Source: Actinomycetes bacterium (GTDB lineage: Bacteria; Actinomycetota; Thermoleophilia; Solirubrobacterales; 70-9). Taken from it: a DNA stretch of 13,978 bases. The position numbers and the translations under genes are program-made. How positions within the stretch are numbered: position 1 is the stretch's first letter; the number at the start of each line of letters is the position of its first letter. Below are positions 7,008 through 13,052 of the stretch, piece after piece. Location: contig JAEZIQ010000074.1 of the NCBI GenBank assembly GCA_023436605.1, forward strand, positions 1 to 13,978. Reading direction: 5' to 3'. The notes under the pieces were generated by a model. That model saw nothing but the letters and a program-made list of their open reading frames with translations, searched no databases and had not been told where the DNA came from.

Positions 7008-7785
7008 GACAGATGGCGAGGAAGTCCAGGGAGCTTTCGAGGTCGTGATTGGAGAGACGGAAGTCGGAGGCGGCGATCGCCGGGGTGAAGCGGTCGTAGA
7101 ACGGCTTGCTCAGCCCAAGTGTCTTGTGGACCCGGTCCCAGCCGAGCGAAAGCGCCAGTTCGTGAACCTTCAGTTTGCGGGCGTGGTGCAAGCCGAGTAT
7201 CTCCACCCGGGAGAAGTGCGGCTCCAGCAGGGCCCGGTACTCCTCGAGCCGGTATTCCTTGACGTGCCACGGATTGTCGGACTTCTCGGCTCCCTCCGGG
7301 GCAAGGGTCAGCAGGTTCGGGGTCGAGATGTACGAGACCGGCGCGATCTTCGCGAAGCCGGCCACCAGCGAATCCGGATCCTGGACATGCTCGATCGTCT
7401 GCAGGAAGACGACGGCGTCCCGCGGTTCGTTGAAGCTCTCGACCAGTTCGCGCCGGAAACTCACGTTTTCCGTCGTGTACTTGGCACTGGCGTGTTCGAA
7501 CGCTTCCGGGTTGGCATCGACCCCGATCACCTCGGCCGCTGATCGGCCCAGGACCCCCGAGCCGTACCCCTCGCCGCAGGCCAGGTCGACGACCTTGAGA
7601 CCCTTCACCCGCTCGGCGATCCACTCGTAGACGACCAGGTGGCGCCGGTACCAGTAGTTCTCCTCTGGCACGTCAGGCAGTGTTCTCTCGCCGGTCAATT
7701 CGAGGGCCGGCACCCCTTCTGGCTGGTTGCTCTGGATGTACGAGTCAGTCAAGGAGAGCGATTCTTCCCTATCTTTCTCCGCCAT
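7000..7785 (-). CDS. Class I SAM-dependent methyltransferase, Rv3030-like (MGLP cluster)
   Basis: A 261-residue Rossmann-fold methyltransferase. The SAM motif I is VVDLACGEGYGSGVL (65-79), motif II acidic IGVDAN (87-92), and the later QTIEHVQDPDSLV is the usual post-II block. The pre-domain blocks LTGERTLPD (30-38) and ENYWYRRHLVVYEW (42-55) are those I recognise in M. tuberculosis Rv3030 (LTGERTIPD, ENYWFRRHQVVY), as are ISTPN and the ending SLDFLAI. Rv3030 is assigned to O-methylation in the MGLP pathway, so the likely acceptor is a glucose residue of the glucan made by the next two genes. ATG 7785 has a GGGGAAG six bases upstream; a GTG at 7833 would extend into the divergent gene without support. 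It heads the operon with the GH57 and GT4 genes, and its start codon overlaps that of the divergent gene. Confidence 0.88.
   Translation of the reverse strand: MAEKDREESLSLTDSYIQSNQPEGVPALELTGERTLPDVPEENYWYRRHLVVYEWIAERVKGLKVVDLACGEGYGSGVLGRSAAEVIGVDANPEAFEHASAKYTTENVSFRRELVESFNEPRDAVVFLQTIEHVQDPDSLVAGFAKIAPVSYISTPNLLTLAPEGAEKSDNPWHVKEYRLEEYRALLEPHFSRVEILGLHHARKLKVHELALSLGWDRVHKTLGLSKPFYDRFTPAIAASDFRLSNHDLESSLDFLAICHV
7770..7775 (+). promoter_or_regulatory. Candidate -10 element for a leaderless + strand methyltransferase transcript
   Basis: TATCTT matches four of six positions of the consensus -10 box and would place the transcription start at about 7782-7784, on the ATG itself. No convincing -35 box or ribosome binding site is visible. 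It lies inside the coding start of the opposite gene. Weak evidence. Confidence 0.25.
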
Positions 7786-8701
7786 GCCCGCTTCCCCGAC
7801 AGCAACCCCGGAACACATCAAGGACGTAAACACCCGCTACCACGACGCAGCGGCCGATTCCTACGACGCCAAGTGGGGGATCGACTTCGGTGACATCGGC
7901 CAGCATCAGGTCGCCCTGAAGCTGAAGAAGGCACTCGGCGAAATGCCCGAGACGCTCGGCGACACGCTCGAGATCGGAGCCGGCACCGGATATTTCTCGC
8001 TCAACCTCGCCACCCAGGGACTGATCGGGACGCTGACCGCGACCGACATCTCGCCCGGCATGCTCAAGTCGTTGGCCGCCACCGCCAGGACCCTCGACTT
8101 CCCGGTCAAGACCGTGGTCACCGAAGCCGAGGTCCTGCCCTTCGAGGACGAGAGCTTCGACACCGTGATCGGCCACGCCGTGCTGCATCACATTCCCGAC
8201 CTCGACAAGGCCTTCTCCGAGTTCTTCCGGGTTCTGCGTCCGGGCGGCCGGATCGTCTTCTGCGGCGAGCCGTCCCGCTACGGCGACCGTCTCGCCGTCG
8301 TGCCGAAGCGAACCGGGAACATCGTCGCTCCCGTGTGGCGCCGGCTGGTCGGGGCCGACACGCTCGAACACACCGAAGAAGAGCTGGCCGACGACGAGCA
8401 CAGCCTCGAGCCCGAGGTCGATGTCCACGCCTTCGTCCCCGCCGACCTGCGCGCGATCCCGCCGCGGTCCGGCTTCGAGGACACCAGAGTCAGCGGCGAG
8501 GAACTGGTCGCCAACGTCTGGGGCTGGGGAATGCGCTCGATGGAATCGACCGCCACCCCGGAAACGATCCCGGTCCGCTGGAGGAACTTCGCCTTCAAGA
8601 GCTACATCGCTTTCCAGAAGGTCGACAACAACGTCCTCGAACCCCATCTCCCGGCAGAGCTCTTCTACAACCTGCTGCTCTCAGCCCGCAAGCCCGGCTA
8701 G
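7784..8701 (+). CDS. Class I SAM-dependent methyltransferase with long C-terminal region
   Basis: A 305-residue methyltransferase. N-terminal residues about 11-31 (the RYHDAAADSYDAKW block) are the helix typical of small-molecule methyltransferases. Motif I is LEIGAGTGYFSLNLA (62-76), followed by ATDISPGML (86-94), EVLPFEDESFDTVI (116-129), HAVLHHIPDL (131-140) and LRPGGRIVF (151-159). After the Rossmann core, about 145 residues remain, including a conserved-looking VWGWGMRSME stretch and FKSYIAFQKVDNNVLEP. These may form an acceptor-binding cap; I do not recognise a subfamily. It is divergent from the Rv3030-like gene and the two ATGs share CATG. No Shine-Dalgarno precedes ATG 7784, and a TATCTT at 7770-7775 would suit a leaderless transcript. 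In-frame upstream starts (ATG 7736, TTG 7727) cannot be excluded. Context suggests a second glucan O-methyltransferase (compare Rv3037c), but that is inference. Confidence 0.85.
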   Translation: MPASPTATPEHIKDVNTRYHDAAADSYDAKWGIDFGDIGQHQVALKLKKALGEMPETLGDTLEIGAGTGYFSLNLATQGLIGTLTATDISPGMLKSLAATARTLDFPVKTVVTEAEVLPFEDESFDTVIGHAVLHHIPDLDKAFSEFFRVLRPGGRIVFCGEPSRYGDRLAVVPKRTGNIVAPVWRRLVGADTLEHTEEELADDEHSLEPEVDVHAFVPADLRAIPPRSGFEDTRVSGEELVANVWGWGMRSMESTATPETIPVRWRNFAFKSYIAFQKVDNNVLEPHLPAELFYNLLLSARKPG

Positions 8702-8715
8702 TCGAAGCAGACCGG

Positions 8716-8761
8716 GGTGCCACGACTAAGGCACTGAATAGCGGTACTTAATCGTGACACC
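8716..8761 (-). repeat. Imperfect inverted repeat, 15-base arms, 16-base loop (possible bidirectional terminator or REP-like element)
   Basis: Left arm GGTGCCACGACTAAG (8716-8730) and right arm CTTAATCGTGACACC (8747-8761) pair over 15 positions with two deviations. On the minus strand RNA both become G-U wobbles, giving an uninterrupted stem; on the plus strand RNA both are C-A mismatches. It sits between two convergent genes, 15 bases after one stop and about 50 bases after the other. No T tract follows in either direction, so it is not a classical intrinsic terminator. It could be a tract-less actinobacterial terminator, a dispersed palindromic element, or a structured 3' end. Confidence 0.6.
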
Positions 8762-8790
8762 GGGTTCGGGTTCCGGGCTCCAGGTTCCGG
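8762..8790. repeat. Short GGTTC/GGTTCCGG direct repeats
   Basis: GGGTTC at 8762 and GGGTTCCGGG at 8768 are followed by AGGTTCCGG at 8782, next to the inverted repeat in the same gap. These are only two to three short copies, so this may be low-complexity drift. With the inverted repeat they account for most of the 108-base gap; nothing else was seen there. Confidence 0.35.
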
Positions 8791-8809
8791 ATCGCTGCGC
8801 TTCTGTCCG

Positions 8810-10015
8810 CTAGGCGGGGGTGCCGTCTTTGCGGCGTACGCGGTAGAGCTTGACCGGGCGGTCGAGGCCCTTGAACTTGTGCTGGCCGACCCAGGAGTAC
8901 TTGAAGGCTTCTTCGCCGGCCGCTTCGACCGCCTGCTGATCGGCGAGGACGCTGTCGGGACGGGCGGTTTCCGTGATTCGGCTGGCCAGGTTCACGGGTG
9001 GGCCAAACCAGTCGCCGACCTGATGGATCGCTTCGCCGCGGGCAACCCCGACCCGCAGGGCTGGAAGTTCGTCACCGGCGTCGTTGCCGACCTCGATGAA
9101 CCGGATCGCCGCGTCAAAGAGGGCGGCTCCGTCCTCGGAGACGAGCATCGCCGCGTCGCCGATCGTCTTGACGAGGCGGACATCGGGATTGGCCACCTCG
9201 ATCGCCACCGATTCGAGCAGCTTCGCCACGGTTCCGATTTCAACCAGTTCGGCTCGTTCTCCCAGTCGCGTGAATCCGACCAGGTCGGCGAAGCAGACCG
9301 ACACTTCGACGCCTTCCTCGGTGCCGAACAGGCCGGGACTCGCAAGCGCCATGGCCTGGTTGCGGATCTGGTCGAGAAAGTGGGAGCGCAGTGCGTATTC
9401 GACCGCCTGCTCGGCGAGCGGCAACAACGAAAGCGACGCCTGCCGGAGCTGTTCGGCAGCCTCGAACTCGTTGGCATCGGGGCTGATCACGTCGGAAGCA
9501 ACCAGATCCCGATGCGCCTGCGCGATCCGGGCGGCCGAGCTGCCTACCTGACGGGTCGCCGCGAGCAGGTTCTCGGTCGGGATGCCTGCCTCCTGGAAGC
9601 GGCGTAGCCGTCGTGCTGCCCGGAGGTCGGCCTCGTCGAAGCGACGTTGGTCCGGCGCCGGGCGCGGCAACCCGACGGCCGCGATCAGGTTCTGGAAGTC
9701 ATTGACCGAGGTGCCGGCCAACTCGGCGATTTCCCGCGGGGTGTACTTGTAATTCGAGCGTCCGAGAACGATGTCCGCCGGCAGGAGGGCGAGCCGGTTG
9801 CACTCGACCTCTTCCCGGAGGGTGTCAAGATCGACGCCTTCTTCCTCATACAGCCAGGTGAGGAGCTTCAGCCGGGCTTCCCGATCTTCGCCTTCGAGGT
9901 CTTCGAGCAGCCCCTCAGCTTCGAAATCGGGCAGCTCCCGGACCACCGCCTCGGCCGCAACGTGGGGACGCAGATCGGGCGACGGGTAATCGTCGGGATC
10001 CGGGTACTCAGCCAT
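8810..10015 (-). CDS. Class III adenylate cyclase with Rv1264-like N-terminal regulatory domain
   Basis: Makes cAMP from ATP; soluble, 401 residues with no membrane segments. The N-terminal half (about 20-225) resembles the adenylate cyclase regulatory domain of M. tuberculosis Rv1264. It includes a MerR-like helix-turn-helix block, YTPREIAELAGTS to DEADLRAARRLRRF (about 91-140), and long linking helices. The catalytic domain starts near 236. All six canonical residues are present with family spacing: metal-binding D243 (FADLVGFT) and D287, substrate-specifying K283 (KTIGD) and D335, and transition-state N342 and R346 (NLASR). K and D at the specificity positions favour ATP over GTP. The catalytic domain ends with QHKFKGLDRPVKLYRV. 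In Rv1264 the N-terminal half inhibits at neutral pH and activates in acid; whether that holds here is unknown. Its ATG overlaps the hydrolase stop by 8 bases (ATGGCTGA), as last gene of the ParA-FtsZ run. Confidence 0.93.
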   Translation of the reverse strand: MAEYPDPDDYPSPDLRPHVAAEAVVRELPDFEAEGLLEDLEGEDREARLKLLTWLYEEEGVDLDTLREEVECNRLALLPADIVLGRSNYKYTPREIAELAGTSVNDFQNLIAAVGLPRPAPDQRRFDEADLRAARRLRRFQEAGIPTENLLAATRQVGSSAARIAQAHRDLVASDVISPDANEFEAAEQLRQASLSLLPLAEQAVEYALRSHFLDQIRNQAMALASPGLFGTEEGVEVSVCFADLVGFTRLGERAELVEIGTVAKLLESVAIEVANPDVRLVKTIGDAAMLVSEDGAALFDAAIRFIEVGNDAGDELPALRVGVARGEAIHQVGDWFGPPVNLASRITETARPDSVLADQQAVEAAGEEAFKYSWVGQHKFKGLDRPVKLYRVRRKDGTPA

Positions 10016-11489
10016 AAGCCACTGCTCCCCCGCGACGCGGATCGCCGGCGCCGTCGAGCCTTCCGGTCGCCGGGTCGCGAGTCACGATCTGGACCCCGCC
10101 AAAGAAGAGGTTGCGTTCATTCCAGCGGAAGACCCGCTGACCCCCGTCCTCGATCCGGGCGAGAGCTTCCTCGTCGACTCCCGGCTCGGCCTGGAGAAGA
10201 CCGGCCTCAAGGTGAATCCGGGGCGCTTCCACGGCCGACTGCGGATCGACTCCTGCCAGCAGGTTCAACGTGGTCTGGAGCACCGCGGAACGAATGCGGT
10301 TCGACCCGGCGCTACCCAGCCCGGCCAGCACCTGGTCATCCTCGAGGATCAGGGTCGGTGACATCATCGAACTGATCCTGACACCCGGAGCGGATTGGTG
10401 AAAGCCCCGCGGGTTCAGATCCTCTTCACCGAGCATGTTGTTGAGGTGGATCCCGGTTCCGGGTACCACCATGCCGGACCCCGTCCCATTCGAGCAGGTG
10501 ACCGAAGCGCAAAGTCCGTCTGCGTCCATCGCGGCCAGATGGGTGGTCGAGCCGAGCCGGTCATCGAGAAAACGGCGGGCAAACCCCTCGAGACCAAGAC
10601 TCGCGGCGAAATCGTCGTCCCGGGCCTCGTTCGCGGCGGCCATCACCCGGGCGATCTCCTCCGGTCCGCTTCCTTCCATCCGGTCGAGCAGGGCGAGACT
10701 GTAGGAAATCAGGATGCCGCCCGCCGACGGGGGCGGATTGGTCAGGAGCTCCCGGCCTTCATAGCGGGCCCCGACGGGAGCACGGACGATCGGCTCGTAT
10801 GCCTCGAAATCAGCGACCGAAAGGGTTCCGCCCCGCTCGACGATGTACTCCTCGACGAGCCTCGGCACTTCGCCGGCACAGAGCGCATCGACGCCCTCGG
10901 CCCCGAAACGCTCGAGCGCGTCGCCGAGATCCGGGTAGCGAAAGGTGTCGCCTTCGCCGAGGATGCGGCCCTGCGGCGCGTAGATCGCCCGGGCCTCCGG
11001 GGTGGCGGTGTAGATCGGCTCGAGAATTCGCAGCACGTATGCCTGCTGGGCGTTCAGGGGAGCCCCCTCCCGGGCCAGACGGGCTGCCGGACCAGCCAGG
11101 GCTGCCATCGGCACCGAGCCGTAGCGTTCGAGGGCCAGAGCCAGCCCGGCGGCGGTTCCGGGAACACCACAGGATGCCGCACCGGCGTTGAAGATCTGGG
11201 TGGTGGACTCGTCGAAGTGGACCGGCACTGGAACCAGTTCTCCGGTCAGGTCATGGCCGCCAAGTCCGGGTGCGGCAACGAAGAAATCGATCACGGCGGG
11301 CTTCACCCCGGGGCCGCCGACGATCATGAAGCCACCGGCCCCGAGACCGGTCAGGGCGCTCTCTAGCGAAAAAGACGCGAGAGCGGCGGCAATCGCGGCG
11401 TCTACCGCGTTGCCGCCCTCGCGCAGGATCCTCGCGCCGGCCTCGGCCGACAAGGGATGGCCCGCGGCAACTACACCGCGCGTGGCCAC
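10008..11489 (-). CDS. Gamma-glutamyltransferase-family Ntn hydrolase (substrate uncertain)
   Basis: N-terminal nucleophile hydrolase of the GGT family, made as a precursor that cleaves itself before a Thr that becomes the catalytic residue. 493 residues. It starts directly with the family block VAAGHPLSAEAGARILREGGNAVDAAIA (the span 7-34). The processing site is GSTTHL, with Thr315 the expected nucleophile; ICSNGTGSGMVVPGTG-like (TCSNGTGSGM, 331-340), NNML and the GSAGSNRIR block (392-400) follow in the small-subunit part. There is no signal peptide, unlike many periplasmic or secreted GGTs, so it is probably cytosolic, as in YwrD-type proteins. The usual R-E-x-A-P block, whose Arg (Arg114 in E. 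coli) holds the glutamyl carboxylate, reads FFVAAP (69-74) here, so the substrate may not be a gamma-glutamyl peptide. It starts with GTG 3 bases after the ftsZ stop. Confidence 0.88.
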   Translation of the reverse strand: MATRGVVAAGHPLSAEAGARILREGGNAVDAAIAAALASFSLESALTGLGAGGFMIVGGPGVKPAVIDFFVAAPGLGGHDLTGELVPVPVHFDESTTQIFNAGAASCGVPGTAAGLALALERYGSVPMAALAGPAARLAREGAPLNAQQAYVLRILEPIYTATPEARAIYAPQGRILGEGDTFRYPDLGDALERFGAEGVDALCAGEVPRLVEEYIVERGGTLSVADFEAYEPIVRAPVGARYEGRELLTNPPPSAGGILISYSLALLDRMEGSGPEEIARVMAAANEARDDDFAASLGLEGFARRFLDDRLGSTTHLAAMDADGLCASVTCSNGTGSGMVVPGTGIHLNNMLGEEDLNPRGFHQSAPGVRISSMMSPTLILEDDQVLAGLGSAGSNRIRSAVLQTTLNLLAGVDPQSAVEAPRIHLEAGLLQAEPGVDEEALARIEDGGQRVFRWNERNLFFGGVQIVTRDPATGRLDGAGDPRRGGAVAYG

Positions 11490-11492
11490 CGC

Positions 11493-13052
11493 TCAGGAAA
11501 GGAATTCGGGGATGTCACCACCGCCGACCGCGGGCAGCGATTCATCACGCGAACGGGTGTCCCGCTCCGACCGCTCCCGCCTGCCCTCGCTCCGCTCGGT
11601 CCGCCGGGTCGGGGTACTGCGGTTGTCGAAACGGGTCGCAACCACGGTGATCCAGACCTGGTCGTCGAGATCGTCGTCGATGTTGGCGCCGAAAATGATG
11701 TTGGCGTCAGGGTGAGCTGCCTCGCCGACCGCACGGGCCGCCTCCGAGACCTCAATCAGCGAGAGGTCAGGGCCACCTGTGACCGACAGCAGGATCGACT
11801 TGGCACCATCCATCGGGGTCTCGAGCAGAGGCGAGCTGGTCGCCTTCTCGGCCGCGATCAGGGCCCGGTCGGGACCGCTGCCCATGCCGATTCCGAGCAG
11901 AGCCCGGCCGGCGTCGGACATGATCGAGCGCACGTCGGCGAAGTCGAGGTTGATAACCGAAGGCAGGGTGACCAGATCAGAGATGCCCTGGACGCCCTGC
12001 CTGAGGACATCGTCGGCAACCTGGAACGCATCAACCATCGGAGTCGACTGGTCAAGTACTTCGAGCAGACGATCATTGGGAATGACGATCAGAGTGTCGA
12101 CCTCGCCGGCCAGCGCTTCGATGCCCTGTTCGGCCTGCTTCTGCCGGCGGCTGCCCTCGAAGGTGAACGGCTTGGTGACGATGCCCACGGTCAGGGCACC
12201 GAGGTCACGGGCCAGCCGGGCGATCACGGGGGCTGCACCGGTTCCGGTGCCACCGCCGGCGCCAGCGGCAATGAAGACCATGTCGGAACCCTTGAGCAGA
12301 CGCTTGATCCGGTCCTGTTCGTCAAAGGCGGCACGGAAGCCGAGCGAAGGATCAGCCCCGGCGCCGAGGCCGCGGGTCTCTTCGCCACCGATGTGGATCG
12401 TGAGATCCGCCATGCAGAGCTGGAGCGACTGGAGATCTGTGTTGACCGCCATGAACTCGACGCCGGGAATCTGGGCTTCGATCATGCGGTTGATCGCGTT
12501 GACGCCACCGCCGCCGACACCGATCACCCGGATCACCGGGTTGTGCGGAACGCCGGCCCCGGGAGTTGACGCAGGCTCCTGACGTCCGTATCGGGGCCCT
12601 TCATCCCGGTCGGGCGGGGTTTCGGAGAAGATTCGCCGGAGGCGATCCTGGGGGTCGGGCAACCCACTTGTGTCCGCCGCGGGATCGGGGGCCGAGAGTG
12701 GGCCCGGGTCCGGGGCGCGAGGCGCCGGAGCGGGAGACGAAGGTTCAGGTTCCGGGCTTCCCTCGAGCGGATCCTTGCGGCCAAAGCGGCCGGCCGCTTC
12801 CGGGTCGGGTCCGGATTCGGTCAGGGCATCTGCCCTGGACACGGCGTCAGAATCAGGGTGCACTTCGGGTTCGGGCGCCGGCGTCGAGCGGGCAGCTTCG
12901 GGTTCCACCGGGTCACCCTGCGGTCCGCCAGTGTCGTCGGCGCGCCGCGGTTCGAACTCGGGGGGCTCCTGCGAAGGGTCGTCAGAGGTAGAGCGAAACA
13001 GGTCCGCCAGCGGACCTTCACGCATACTCGCTCGTTTACGACGAGCCATCAC
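11493..13052 (-). CDS. ftsZ: Cell division GTPase FtsZ with about 170-residue N-terminal extension
   Basis: Tubulin-like GTPase that polymerises into the cytokinetic ring. The FtsZ core runs from about NPVIRVIGVGGGGVNAINRM (171-190) to about 475: nucleotide loop GVGGGGVNA (178-186), tubulin signature GAGGGTGTG (264-272), and T7 catalytic loop NLDFADVRSIM (368-378) with both Asp residues intact. A short Arg/Glu/Ser linker (about 480-505) leads to the C-terminal peptide GGDIPEFL (511-518) used to bind FtsA/SepF-type partners. Ahead of the core are about 170 residues. First comes a basic tip (MARRKRASMREG) and PLADLFRST; then a Pro/Glu/Asp/Ser-rich, apparently disordered region. FtsZ normally has about 10-30 residues here. 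AAGGAGGT (13058-13065) sits 5-8 bases before GTG 13052/ATG 13049, so the extension is translated. The start overlaps the parA stop by 14-17 bases. Confidence 0.93.
   Translation of the reverse strand: MMARRKRASMREGPLADLFRSTSDDPSQEPPEFEPRRADDTGGPQGDPVEPEAARSTPAPEPEVHPDSDAVSRADALTESGPDPEAAGRFGRKDPLEGSPEPEPSSPAPAPRAPDPGPLSAPDPAADTSGLPDPQDRLRRIFSETPPDRDEGPRYGRQEPASTPGAGVPHNPVIRVIGVGGGGVNAINRMIEAQIPGVEFMAVNTDLQSLQLCMADLTIHIGGEETRGLGAGADPSLGFRAAFDEQDRIKRLLKGSDMVFIAAGAGGGTGTGAAPVIARLARDLGALTVGIVTKPFTFEGSRRQKQAEQGIEALAGEVDTLIVIPNDRLLEVLDQSTPMVDAFQVADDVLRQGVQGISDLVTLPSVINLDFADVRSIMSDAGRALLGIGMGSGPDRALIAAEKATSSPLLETPMDGAKSILLSVTGGPDLSLIEVSEAARAVGEAAHPDANIIFGANIDDDLDDQVWITVVATRFDNRSTPTRRTERSEGRRERSERDTRSRDESLPAVGGGDIPEFLS

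Noticed and set aside
7769..8647. A 292-codon minus-strand open frame opposite the second methyltransferase
   Set aside because: The plus frame holds complete SAM motifs; the minus frame is Gly/Asp/Val-rich shadow text.
8716..8761. Classical intrinsic terminator
   Set aside because: The hairpin is there, but no T run follows on either strand, so it is reported as an inverted repeat.
11457..12569. A 370-codon plus-strand open frame opposite ftsZ
   Set aside because: Shadow of the conserved FtsZ core; no start context or motifs.
12690..12960. Tandem repeat in the FtsZ extension
   Set aside because: Pro/Glu/Ala/Asp-rich low complexity, but I could not find a repeat unit with a constant length.
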